A DNA stretch of 39,196 bases from Geosporobacter subterraneus DSM 17957 (GCF_900142145.1 NZ_FQZV01000037.1:1-39196), one strand, 5' to 3'. Positions 7,706-16,070 are shown, counted from the first letter of the stretch. Translations and numbers: made by a program. The notes: a model not told the origin generated them from the letters alone.

Positions 7706-7721
7706 TGGCACGATCCTTGCA
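7706..7721 (+). promoter_or_regulatory. Sigma-54 (-24/-12) promoter of the lysine fermentation genes
   Basis: TGGCAC-GATCC-TTGCA matches the sigma-54 consensus TGGCAC-N5-TTGCW exactly. It is 70 bp upstream of the kdd start, in the same orientation, and downstream of a sigma-54 activator gene. Just before it lies a short repeat, GTGTACC-GTGTACC (7672-7685). Confidence 0.88.
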
Positions 7722-7791
7722 ACATTACTGCCACGGGTTAAAAAATATCAAAACCAAAATGATATAAGCATATATAAGGAGGAAGAGCAAT

Positions 7792-8829
7792 ATGAAAAAA
7801 GGATGTCCTTTTGGAACACACAGAGTCATTGAGCCAGCAGGTGCACTGCCACAGCCGGCTAAAAAGATTGACAACACCATGGAACTATACGACAATGAAA
7901 TATTAGTTAACGTACAAACCTTAAATATTGACTCCGCAAGCTTTACACAAATCAAGGAGCAGGCGGAGGGTGATCTGGAAAAGATCAAAGAAATTATGCT
8001 GAGTATTGTAGCAGAAAGAGGAAAGCATCAAAATCCGGTAACAGGCTCCGGCGGCATGCTAATCGGAACCGTAGAAAAAATCGGATCGGCCCTGGAAGGA
8101 AAGATCGATTTAAAAGTAGGAGACAAGATCGCCACTTTAGTATCTCTTTCACTGACACCCCTTCGCATTGATGAAATTGTAGAAATCCGTAAAGACATTG
8201 ATCAAGTAGACATAAAAGGTAAAGCCATATTATTTGAAAGCGGCATTTACGCTGTCCTGCCAAAGGATCTGCCAGAGAATTTAGCATTGTCTGTATTGGA
8301 TGTAGCCGGTGCCCCAGCCCAAACAGCAAAGCTGGTGAAGCCTGGAGACACGGTTGTAGTTGTTGGAGGTGCAGGAAAATCCGGTATGCTGTGCTGCTAT
8401 GAGGCAAAGCGCAGAGCTGGCGTTACAGGAAAGGTAATTTGTCTGGGGCACAGCGAAAAGAGCCTGGCAAGAGCTAAGGAAGCAGATATTGCAGACGTAT
8501 ATATTGCTGCAGATGCTACAAAGCCTGTGGAAATCATGGAAAAAATCGCTGCAGCAACCAATGGCAAAATGGCAGATATCACGATTAACTGCGTAAACGT
8601 TCAGGATACAGAAATGTCCTGCATACTGGCAACGAAGAAGGATGGTCTGATCTACTTCTTTAGTATGGCTACCAGCTTTACAAAGGCAGCATTGGGGGCC
8701 GAGGGCGTAGGTTCTGATGTAACCATGATCGTTGGAAACGGCTATACAAAAGGACACGCTGAGATAACCCTGCAAATCATGAGAGAGAGCCAAGCGTTAA
8801 GAAAAGTATACGAAGAACTGTATGCGTAA
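7792..8829 (+). CDS. kdd: L-erythro-3,5-diaminohexanoate dehydrogenase
   Basis: 345 residues; ATG after AAGGAGGA. The start MKKGCPFGTHRVIEPAGALP is characteristic of Kdd, the NAD-dependent enzyme that oxidatively deaminates L-erythro-3,5-diaminohexanoate to 5-amino-3-oxohexanoate in lysine fermentation. A zinc-free, alcohol-dehydrogenase-like layout is visible, with a Rossmann glycine motif VVVVGGAGKSG in the middle (about residue 185) and a preceding GTVEKIG...GDKIATLVSLSLTPL segment. First gene after the sigma-54 promoter. Its substrate is the product of KamDE, encoded downstream. Confidence 0.93.
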   Translation: MKKGCPFGTHRVIEPAGALPQPAKKIDNTMELYDNEILVNVQTLNIDSASFTQIKEQAEGDLEKIKEIMLSIVAERGKHQNPVTGSGGMLIGTVEKIGSALEGKIDLKVGDKIATLVSLSLTPLRIDEIVEIRKDIDQVDIKGKAILFESGIYAVLPKDLPENLALSVLDVAGAPAQTAKLVKPGDTVVVVGGAGKSGMLCCYEAKRRAGVTGKVICLGHSEKSLARAKEADIADVYIAADATKPVEIMEKIAAATNGKMADITINCVNVQDTEMSCILATKKDGLIYFFSMATSFTKAALGAEGVGSDVTMIVGNGYTKGHAEITLQIMRESQALRKVYEELYA

Positions 8830-8850
8830 GATTGTCGTGAAATAGTGACC

Positions 8851-9052
8851 TTGTAGGGACAGGTCTCTGTGCTTGTCCAAAGGCGGGCATGGAAACCCCC
8901 GCTGCAGCTGTTATGTATCAACCATCACCTATAGAAATATGAACTACCTGAACTACTGGTATAGACAAAGGCCAGTAAAATAAATAACACATGTAGGGGC
9001 GACCTATGTGTCGTCCCGAAAAAGCGGGCAGACACGCAGGTCTGCCCCTACA
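8851..9052. repeat. Hairpin repeats between kdd and kamA
   Basis: The 307-bp gap holds a degenerate TAGGGACA...TGTCC hairpin (8854-8878), GGCGGGCATGGAAACCCCCGC (8882-8902), and a 61-bp palindromic element with perfect outer arms TGTAGGGGC (8992-9000) and GCCCCTACA (9044-9052). No T-run makes a clear terminator and no second sigma-54 promoter is visible. A 15-mer at 9072-9086 recurs at 4122-4136. Confidence 0.65.
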
Positions 9053-9136
9053 ATAATATTTTTATTTCTAATGGCGTAAATCTATAATCACAGATAGGCA
9101 AAGGGCTAACAAATAGAAGAACTGGGAGGGAATATT

Positions 9137-10390
9137 ATGAGAAATTTTAGAGAAATCGAGCTTTGGAAAAATGTAACGCAGGAACAGTGGGATGACTGGC
9201 ACTGGCAGGTACAAAACAGAATCGACAATATTGAAGACCTTAAGAAGGTTATCAATCTGACACAAGAGGAAGAAGAGGGAATTAAGAAGTCCCTGGAAAT
9301 ACTGCGAATGGGTATTACTCCTTATTATGCGGCACTGATGGATCCCAATGATCCGGAATGTCCGGTAAGAAAGCAGGCTGTACCGACTATGTATGAAACC
9401 CACAAGAGTGATGCAGATATGGATGATCCTTTACATGAAGACACGGATTCTCCGGTACCGGGATTAACCCACAGATATCCGGACAGAGTATTGCTGTTGA
9501 TCACAGATATGTGCTCCATGTACTGCAGACACTGTACCAGAAGAAGATTTGCGGGACAGCAGGATGACGTGCTGCCAATGGATAGAATTGATGCAGCCAT
9601 CGAATACATCAAGAATACCCCAGTAGTAAGGGATGTCCTTTTATCTGGAGGAGACTGTCTGCTGGTGAGTGATGAGCGATTAGAATACATCATCAGCAAG
9701 CTAAGAGCTATTCCACATGTTGAAGTGATTCGTTTAGGCTCCAGAACGCCGGTAGTACTTCCACAGAGAATTACCCCGGCATTGGCGGATATGCTGAAAA
9801 AATATCATCCGATCTGGTTGAACACCCATTTCAATCATTCTAAGGAGATAACACCGGAGGCCAAGGAAGCCTTAAGACTATTAGCCGACGCAGGAATTCC
9901 TCTCGGAAACCAATCGGTGCTGCTAAGAGGAGTAAATGACTGTGTGCACATTATGCGTGACTTAGTGCATAACCTGGTTAGAAATAGAGTAAGACCTTAT
10001 TATATTTATCAGTGCGACCTTTCTGTAGGTATCGAGCATTTCAGAACACCTGTAGCCAAGGGTATAGAAATCATTGAGGGACTAAGAGGACATACTTCCG
10101 GATATGCAGTACCAACCTTCGTAGTGGATGCACCTGGAGGCGGCGGAAAGATCCCTGTAATGCCTCAGTACATGATTTCCCAATCTACTGAAAAGGTAAT
10201 TCTGAGAAACTTTGAAGGGGTTATCACAACCTATACACAGCCTGAGCCCTATAAGGAAAGCTGCAGCTGTCCAGTCTGTAAAGGCGAGAAAGAGCACAAA
10301 TTAACGGGAGTAGCCGGTCTGCTGCAAGGCAATCAGGTAGCCTTAGAGCCGGGAGATCTGGAAAGACATAAAAGAGGACATCACGAGTAA
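9137..10390 (+). CDS. kamA: L-lysine 2,3-aminomutase (radical SAM, PLP)
   Basis: 417 residues, the family length; ATG after GGGAGGG. First enzyme of lysine fermentation, L-lysine to L-beta-lysine. Radical-SAM cluster motif CSMYCRHC at C126, C130, C133. PLP lysine K338 in PGGGGKIP. Substrate-binding aspartates D294 and D331. Zinc ligands C269 and C376/C378/C381 near the C-terminus (CSCPVCK). All are offset by one from the Clostridium subterminale enzyme, so the complete active site is present. No truncation. Confidence 0.97.
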   Translation: MRNFREIELWKNVTQEQWDDWHWQVQNRIDNIEDLKKVINLTQEEEEGIKKSLEILRMGITPYYAALMDPNDPECPVRKQAVPTMYETHKSDADMDDPLHEDTDSPVPGLTHRYPDRVLLLITDMCSMYCRHCTRRRFAGQQDDVLPMDRIDAAIEYIKNTPVVRDVLLSGGDCLLVSDERLEYIISKLRAIPHVEVIRLGSRTPVVLPQRITPALADMLKKYHPIWLNTHFNHSKEITPEAKEALRLLADAGIPLGNQSVLLRGVNDCVHIMRDLVHNLVRNRVRPYYIYQCDLSVGIEHFRTPVAKGIEIIEGLRGHTSGYAVPTFVVDAPGGGGKIPVMPQYMISQSTEKVILRNFEGVITTYTQPEPYKESCSCPVCKGEKEHKLTGVAGLLQGNQVALEPGDLERHKRGHHE

Positions 10391-10602
10391 GCGGTTCGCG
10401 GTTAATCGTTAGCAGTTAGCCGTAAAACCCATAGGCAGGCACAGTCCTTGTATCTGCCCGATATAAGATAGAAGTAGGGAACGACGCCCCCGTCGTTCCG
10501 CAAAATAGGATAAATGGATATTAAACAGGGAATTAAGGTAGGGGACGACGACCCTGTCGTCCCGCAAAATAAGCGGGCACACACAGAGGTACGCCCCTAC
10601 GA
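10391..10602. repeat. Repeat-filled gap between kamA and kamB
   Basis: GTTAGCN-type heptamers at 10391-10424 start directly after the kamA stop. Hairpins follow: 10478-10499, arms GGAACGACG / CGTCGTTCC around CCCC; 10542-10563, arms GGGACGAC / GTCGTCCC; then GCGGGC...GCCCCTACG to 10602. Nothing coding is seen. Confidence 0.65.
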
Positions 10603-10647
10603 AAGATAATGTTGTTTGTACAGCCCTTTTAAGAGGAGGTTTCAGCC

Positions 10648-11685
10648 ATGCAGTTAATGGATCTCATTCAAAGTAAATATAGGATTATCTCCGTGGTAGG
10701 GATGGCGAAAAACGCAGGGAAAACCATGACCTTAAATGCACTCATTGACGAAGCAATGGAAAGAAATATACGGCTGGGCATTACCTCTACCGGTCGGGAC
10801 GGAGAGAAACAAGACATCGTAACCAGCACGGAAAAACCTCTGATTTACGTAGCTGAAGGAACCTTGATTGCAACCACAGAAGAAACCTTTAAATGTTCAG
10901 AAGTAAGGATGGAAATCCTGGAGGTTACAGATTTTTCTACCTCTATGGGCAGGGTCGTAATCGCCCAGGCAAAGAATGGAGGTTATGTGCAGATAGCAGG
11001 CCCCAACACCAATGGGGAAATGAAGGAAGTAGGGCAGAAGCTGTTGTTTTATGGAGCCCAGCTGGTGATCGTAGACGGGGCCATCGATCGGGTGGCATCG
11101 GCTTCGCCGGCGGTCACAGAAGCTACTATACTGGCCACAGGCGCAGTACTCAGTCGGGATATGAATCAGGTAATTGAGAGGTCTATTCATCAAACCCGGC
11201 TATTTTCTCTGCCTAGGGTGGAAGATGAGCATATACGGCAAATGATTTCTGCCATGATAGAGGAGAAGGGCTATTATTTGATTGATGAAGAGGGATATGC
11301 GGTACCCTTAGAAATTAAAACAGCCCTAAACAGCGGAAATATTATCGGCAGGGCCATCGAAGAAAAGACTAAATATGTGGTCATAGGCGGTTCTTTAGTG
11401 AGTAAAACCTTAAAGGACATCGTGGTCACCACACAAAAATACCGACAGGTAGTTTTTGTGGTTAAGGACGCTACAAAGATATTTATTGACAGCCGAGACT
11501 ATTTATATTTTGAGAAAATCGGCATCCAGATACAGGTGGTAGACAAGATTAAGGCAGTGGCTGTAACCGTGAACCCTTATGCACCCCAGGGCTATTATTT
11601 CAACCCTGAGGAATTTAGACATAAAATGGAGCAGTTCTTAGATCCTATTCCTGTATTTGATGTAGTATTGGGTGGTGATGCCTGA
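10648..11685 (+). CDS. kamB: Lysine 5,6-aminomutase reactivase subunit KamB
   Basis: 345 residues; ATG after AGAGGAGGT. A P-loop lies near the N-terminus (GMAKNAGKT, residues 18-26) and an ITSTGRDGEKQD segment follows. The gene stop overlaps the kamC start (TGATG), indicating translational coupling. In other lysine fermenters kamB and kamC sit with kamDE and are annotated as the factor that restores B12-dependent lysine 5,6-aminomutase after suicide inactivation. That role is family knowledge, not something visible in the residues. No membrane segment. Confidence 0.85.
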   Translation: MQLMDLIQSKYRIISVVGMAKNAGKTMTLNALIDEAMERNIRLGITSTGRDGEKQDIVTSTEKPLIYVAEGTLIATTEETFKCSEVRMEILEVTDFSTSMGRVVIAQAKNGGYVQIAGPNTNGEMKEVGQKLLFYGAQLVIVDGAIDRVASASPAVTEATILATGAVLSRDMNQVIERSIHQTRLFSLPRVEDEHIRQMISAMIEEKGYYLIDEEGYAVPLEIKTALNSGNIIGRAIEEKTKYVVIGGSLVSKTLKDIVVTTQKYRQVVFVVKDATKIFIDSRDYLYFEKIGIQIQVVDKIKAVAVTVNPYAPQGYYFNPEEFRHKMEQFLDPIPVFDVVLGGDA

Positions 11686-13307
11686 TGATTACAGAAAAAA
11701 TAGAAAAGAATCTGGACCTGGATTATATATTCGATCGAATAACGGTCTATACTCCCTACGGTGAGGCTCGGAAAAAAGAAATGAAACCTTTCCGCATAGG
11801 AGAAGAGTGCTTGCTGGAAGAGGAATTCAACCGGATTGAAAAGGTAATAGACCTGCTGGAAAAGCACCGGTATACTTTTGTGGAAATCCGAAACCAGTTT
11901 AAAAACATGAAGGATCTGCGGGGCTCCTTCAAACGGATTGAAGAGGATGGAGTCCTCAGCGTAGTGGAGCTCTTTGAGATCAAGGTATTTCTGGGTATTT
12001 TGGAGAAGCTCCATGATCTGCTGGAAAAGCTCCCCTGGAATATGCCAAAGGAGCTGGAGGTTCAACCCTTATATCATCTGCAGCAGCTGCTGGACCCCCA
12101 GCAATCGGGAGTCAATACCTTTTATATTTATGATGAGTACTCGGAAGCCCTAAGGGACATCCGGGAAAAAATCAGAGGATTGGAAAACACCATCAATCAG
12201 GCCAAAATGCAGGCCCGGGATAAAGTACAGTCGGAGTTGGGCTTCAAAATACGGCCGAATGGGGAAATCACCATCAATAAGGGAAACCGGGAAATGGTGG
12301 AAACGGCTGCGGCCTGTGAGGGCTTGGTATACAGTGCTGAAACCTATATGAATATAACCTATAGGGTGAAGATGGATGAGCGGTTTGACCGATTGTTTCA
12401 GCAGATAGAGGACTTGAAGCTGGAAGAAGAGGAGGAAGAATTCCGAATCCGGGAAAGACTCACAAAGGAAATGAAAGGGGACCTATCACGGATTTATGAC
12501 AATATCTATGGAATCGGGGCTTTGGATCTGCTGATTGCAAAGGCTTATTTTGCAGTGGGTTTCCATGGGGTTAAGCCTGCTTTGTCAGGGGACAATATCC
12601 TAAGGATCGAAGAGGGCCGCCATATCAAGGTAGAAGATACCTTAAGGAGACAGGGTAAGGCCTTTACCCCCATCACTGTAGATTTGAAAAAGGGTGTTAC
12701 CTGTATTACGGGGGCCAATATGGGCGGGAAGACCATATCCCTCAAGCTGATAGGTCAGCTTAGTGCCATGGCACAGTTCGGGATTTTTGTACCGGCTAAA
12801 GGAATGACTTTCTCTTTGAAGGAGTATATTTTCCTGTCTCTGGGGGATTTGCAGTCTACGGATATGGGCTTGAGTACCTTTGGAGCAGAGATTGTTGAGA
12901 TTAAAAAGATATTAAATCGGGCCAAGGAAAAGGGATTGATCCTGATTGATGAATTAGCCAGGGGAACGAACCCTTCTGAGGGCTATGCCCTGTCCAAGGC
13001 CATTATAGAATATCTGCAGGATAAAGATGCCATTACGGTGATTACAACCCATATCGACGGCTTAGCGGAGGGCCCGGTCTGCCACCTGCAGGTCCGGGGC
13101 TTGAGGGATGTGAATTTTGAACAGTTAAAGGAACAATGGGCACAGCAGGAAGCCGGAGGTATTGAGATGGTGCACCAGCATATGGATTATCGGTTAGAGG
13201 TAGTGCATCACAGAAGCAAAGTGCCCAGGGATGCCATTAACATTGCCCGGCTGATGGGATTGGATGAAGAAATATTAGAAAAAGCGGAACAATATTTAGA
13301 TAGATAA
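11685..13307 (+). CDS. kamC: Lysine 5,6-aminomutase reactivase ATPase KamC (MutS-like)
   Basis: 540 residues. MutS-core-like architecture: a helical lever/clamp region to about residue 320, with a charged helix around residues 230-270 (EDLKLEEEEEEFRIRERLTK), then an ABC-type ATPase with Walker A GANMGGKT (about 342-349) and Walker B LILIDELARGTNP (about 417-429). The mismatch-recognition domain of true MutS is missing. The ATPase core shares the MutS glycine-rich loop TGANMGGKT, but context in the kam cluster points to aminomutase reactivation rather than repair. Overlaps kamB by one base. Confidence 0.87.
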   Translation: MITEKIEKNLDLDYIFDRITVYTPYGEARKKEMKPFRIGEECLLEEEFNRIEKVIDLLEKHRYTFVEIRNQFKNMKDLRGSFKRIEEDGVLSVVELFEIKVFLGILEKLHDLLEKLPWNMPKELEVQPLYHLQQLLDPQQSGVNTFYIYDEYSEALRDIREKIRGLENTINQAKMQARDKVQSELGFKIRPNGEITINKGNREMVETAAACEGLVYSAETYMNITYRVKMDERFDRLFQQIEDLKLEEEEEEFRIRERLTKEMKGDLSRIYDNIYGIGALDLLIAKAYFAVGFHGVKPALSGDNILRIEEGRHIKVEDTLRRQGKAFTPITVDLKKGVTCITGANMGGKTISLKLIGQLSAMAQFGIFVPAKGMTFSLKEYIFLSLGDLQSTDMGLSTFGAEIVEIKKILNRAKEKGLILIDELARGTNPSEGYALSKAIIEYLQDKDAITVITTHIDGLAEGPVCHLQVRGLRDVNFEQLKEQWAQQEAGGIEMVHQHMDYRLEVVHHRSKVPRDAINIARLMGLDEEILEKAEQYLDR

Positions 13308-13325
13308 TGAAAACAATCCAATAAT

Positions 13326-13352
13326 ACGGGCGGACACGGTGGTACCGCCCTT
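13326..13352. repeat. Right half of a GTAGGGG-type hairpin repeat
   Basis: ACGGGCGGACACGGTGGTACCGCCCTTACG. Nearly the same string occurs at 2622-2652. First of several repeats in the 402-bp kamC-kamD gap. Confidence 0.5.
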
Positions 13353-13381
13353 ACGAAGACCAATATCACTGTAGGAGACGA

Positions 13382-13579
13382 CCTGTAGGCGTCAACTTAA
13401 CCCATCATTTGTCATCCTGAGCGGAGTAAAACGGAGTCGAAGGATCTTTAAGCTAGATGATATATTCTGATAATCAAAAGCAATCTTGCTTATGTTCTAT
13501 AAGATTCTTCGCTAACGCTCAGAATGACATGCTTCTAAGGGTTATTTGGAAATATTTAGATTAAGTTGGCGCCTGTAGG
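13382..13579 (+). mobile_element. 198-bp MITE-like element, copy 3, between kamC and kamD
   Basis: Left end CCTGTAGGCGTCAACTTAA (13382-13400), right end 13561-13579 as its imperfect reverse complement. REP units at 13411-13448 and 13501-13531. Nearly identical to copy 1 in the interior and in the same orientation. Preceded by GTAGGAGACGA and followed by a complete hairpin repeat. It sits inside the lysine cluster without breaking a gene. Confidence 0.7.
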
Positions 13580-13660
13580 GGACGACGACCCTGTCGTCCC
13601 GAACAGATAACATTAGGGATGGGTTGTTATTTATGTAGGGAACGGCCCCTGTGCCGTTCC
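13576..13660. repeat. Two hairpin repeats upstream of kamD
   Basis: 13579-13600: arms GGGACGAC / GTCGTCCC. 13639-13660: arms GGAACGGC / GCCGTTCC. The second ends 50 bp before the kamD start. Confidence 0.6.
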
Positions 13661-13709
13661 GGTATTTTGGATATAAATCTTGTACCTGATTCATAAAGGA
13701 GGTTCATCA

Positions 13710-15266
13710 ATGGAAAGCAAGTTAAACCTTGATCAAAGCATCATTGAAAAAGCACGAAATGCAGCAAAGATTATTGCAGAGGACACACAGCAGTTTATCG
13801 ATCAACATACTACGGTGACGGTGGAAAGAACCATTGCCAGACTTTTAGGAATAGATGGAGTAGATGAAATCGACAAACCCCTGCCCAACGTAGTGGTGGA
13901 CAACATCACTGAGGGAGGCGGATTATCCTCAGGCACAGCCTACTGGATCGGCAATGCCATTGTCCATACGGGGAAAGGCCCTCAGGAGATTGCAGAGATG
14001 GTGGCCAGAGGAGAGCTGGACCTGACAAAAATCCCAGTAGCCTCCGATGAAAAAATCCAGGGGGCTATTCAGCCTCTGGCGGAGAAAATGGTAGAAAGAA
14101 TCGGCAACAACAGAAAGCAGCGGGAAGCTTATATTGAAAAACTGGGAGAAGGCAGAAAGCCTTATCTCTATGTTATCGTGGCAACGGGAAATATCTATGA
14201 AGACGTACTGCAGGCCCAGGCGGCGGCAAGACAGGGGGCTGATGTCATCGCAGTAATCCGTACCACTGCTCAGAGCTTGCTGGATTATGTGCCCTATGGC
14301 CCTACCACAGAGGGCTTTGGCGGAACCTATGCTACCCAAGAGAATTTCCGTATCATGAGAAAGGCATTGGATGAGGTAGGAGAAGAGATCGGCAGGTACA
14401 TTCGTCTCTGCAACTACTGCTCCGGATTGTGTATGCCGGAGATTGCAGCCATGGGTGCCATTGAAAGACTAGACGTTATGCTAAATGATGCCCTTTACGG
14501 CATATTATTCAGAGACATCAATATGCAAAGAACCTTGATAGATCAATATTTCTCCAGAATTATCAACGGTTTTGCGGGAATCATCATCAATACAGGGGAG
14601 GATAACTACCTTACCACTGCAGATGCTGTAGAAGAAGCCCATACGGTTTTGGCCTCCCAGTTTATCAACGAACAGTTTGCCCTAAAGGCAGGAATTCCTG
14701 AAGAACAAATGGGATTGGGCCATGCTTTTGAAATGGATCCCGATATAGAGAATGGCTTCCTGTTGGAATTAGCGCAAGCTCAGATGGCAAGAGAAATTTT
14801 CCCAAAGGCCCCTTTAAAATATATGCCCCCTACCAAGTTTAAAACAGGGAATATCTTTAAAGGACATATTCAGGACGCTATGTTTAACATGATTTCTGTG
14901 ATGACCAGTCAGGGAATCCAGCTGCTGGGCATGCTGACAGAGGCCATTCATACGCCTTTACTGCAGGATAGAGCCCTATCCATAGAAAATGCAAAATATG
15001 TATTCAACAATGCCCGTGCATTAGGAGAAGACATTGAGTTTAAAAAAGACGGCATCATGCAGAGACGTGCCCAGGAGGTTTTAGCTAAGGCTGCAGAAAT
15101 GCTGGAGGAAATCCAGAGAGAAGGACTGTTTACTACTATTGAGCAAGGAAAATTTGCCGGGGTGAAAAGAGCCATGGATGGAGGAAAGGGTCTCCAAGGG
15201 GTTACCAAGAAGCATGAGAAATACTTCAATCCCTTTGTGGCACTAATGCTGGGAGGTGAAAGATAA
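13710..15266 (+). CDS. kamD: beta-Lysine / D-lysine 5,6-aminomutase, alpha subunit
   Basis: 518 residues from the ATG at 13710, 7 nt after AAAGGAGG; an upstream TTG at 13680 is unlikely. Large TIM-barrel subunit that works with KamE, adenosylcobalamin and PLP to move the 6-amino group of L-beta-lysine to C5. Recognisable family segments: ITEGGGLSSGTAYWIGNAIV, GRKPYLYVIVATGNIYEDVLQAQAAARQGADVIAVIRTTAQSLLDYVPYGPTTEGFGGTYAT broken into its parts (YVIVATGNIYED, DVIAVIRTTAQSLLDYVP, GPTTEGFGGTYATQENF), and the C-rich LCNYCSGLCMPE. Length matches the family. Last two genes are coupled (TAATG). Confidence 0.96.
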   Translation: MESKLNLDQSIIEKARNAAKIIAEDTQQFIDQHTTVTVERTIARLLGIDGVDEIDKPLPNVVVDNITEGGGLSSGTAYWIGNAIVHTGKGPQEIAEMVARGELDLTKIPVASDEKIQGAIQPLAEKMVERIGNNRKQREAYIEKLGEGRKPYLYVIVATGNIYEDVLQAQAAARQGADVIAVIRTTAQSLLDYVPYGPTTEGFGGTYATQENFRIMRKALDEVGEEIGRYIRLCNYCSGLCMPEIAAMGAIERLDVMLNDALYGILFRDINMQRTLIDQYFSRIINGFAGIIINTGEDNYLTTADAVEEAHTVLASQFINEQFALKAGIPEEQMGLGHAFEMDPDIENGFLLELAQAQMAREIFPKAPLKYMPPTKFKTGNIFKGHIQDAMFNMISVMTSQGIQLLGMLTEAIHTPLLQDRALSIENAKYVFNNARALGEDIEFKKDGIMQRRAQEVLAKAAEMLEEIQREGLFTTIEQGKFAGVKRAMDGGKGLQGVTKKHEKYFNPFVALMLGGER

Positions 15267-16021
15267 TGGCCGTACAACAAATCGACTTAACAAAAATCAA
15301 GCCCTACGGCGATACCATGAATGACGGTATGGTACAGCTTTCCTTTACACTGCCTGTGCCTTGCGGTGAAGAAGCGAAGGAAGCAGCCCGACGTCTTGCC
15401 CTAAAGATGGGATTAGAAGAGCCTAGTGTAGTCCATGCGGAGGATTTAGGGGTAGGCTATACCATGTTTGTCCTCTATGGCAAATGCCAGCATACTGTGG
15501 ACTATACTGCCATCGAGGTGCCAAAGGTGGATGTAGATGTGATGGATAAGTACGGGGTTGAGGATTTTATTGAAGAGAATATCGGCAGGGATGTCGTCAT
15601 TGTAGGTGCCTGTACAGGAACCGATGCCCATACGGTAGGAATCGACGCCATTATGAATATGAAGGGTTATGCAGGCCACTATGGTCTGGAGCGTTATAAG
15701 GGGATCAAGGCCTATAACCTGGGCAGCCAGGTACCCAATGAAGATTTTGTGGCAAAGGCTATTGAGCTGAATGCCGATGTGTTGCTGGTATCTCAAGTGG
15801 TTACCCAAAAGGATGTCCATATACCGAATTTGACACAGCTGGTGGAGCTTTTGGAAGCGGAGGGCATTCGGGATAAGGTGGTACTGGTATGCGGCGGACC
15901 GCGAATCAACCATGAGCTGGCGAAGGAGCTGGGATATGATGCAGGCTTTGGCAGCGGCAGCTATGCGGAGGATGTGGCTTCCTTCGCAGTGCAGGAGATG
16001 GTAAAAAGAAAATTGGTATAG
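15266..16021 (+). CDS. kamE: beta-Lysine / D-lysine 5,6-aminomutase, beta subunit (B12-binding)
   Basis: 251 residues, slightly shorter than the roughly 260 of characterised homologues, with the difference before the B12 domain. Contains DAHTVG (D120-G125), the base-off cobalamin motif; H122 is the expected cobalt ligand. K133 in NMKGYAGHYG is the expected PLP lysine. Both are 11 residues lower than the numbering I recall (H133, K144), with the same spacing. C-terminal Rossmann segment VLVCGGPRINHELAKELGYDAGFGSGSYA. Start ATG overlaps the kamD stop and follows GGGAGGTG. A strong terminator begins 4 bp after the stop. Confidence 0.96.
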   Translation: MAVQQIDLTKIKPYGDTMNDGMVQLSFTLPVPCGEEAKEAARRLALKMGLEEPSVVHAEDLGVGYTMFVLYGKCQHTVDYTAIEVPKVDVDVMDKYGVEDFIEENIGRDVVIVGACTGTDAHTVGIDAIMNMKGYAGHYGLERYKGIKAYNLGSQVPNEDFVAKAIELNADVLLVSQVVTQKDVHIPNLTQLVELLEAEGIRDKVVLVCGGPRINHELAKELGYDAGFGSGSYAEDVASFAVQEMVKRKLV

Positions 16022-16024
16022 ATG

Positions 16025-16053
16025 AAAGAGACGGATGAACCGTCTCTTTTTTT
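16025..16053 (+). terminator. Rho-independent terminator of the kam operon
   Basis: AAAGAGACGG (16025-16034), loop ATGAA, CCGTCTCTTT (16040-16049), then a T-run to 16053. Confidence 0.93.
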
Positions 16054-16070
16054 AGAAATGCGGCATTCAC

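Noticed and set aside
7242-7791. Lysine riboswitch or other leader RNA before kdd
   Set aside because: No conserved lysine-aptamer segments were seen. The long gap is explained by the MITE-like element, palindromes and the sigma-54 promoter.
10648-13307. kamB/kamC as DNA-repair genes (MutS-like)
   Set aside because: The MutS mismatch-recognition domain is absent and the genes are translationally coupled inside the lysine aminomutase cluster. Aminomutase reactivation fits better.
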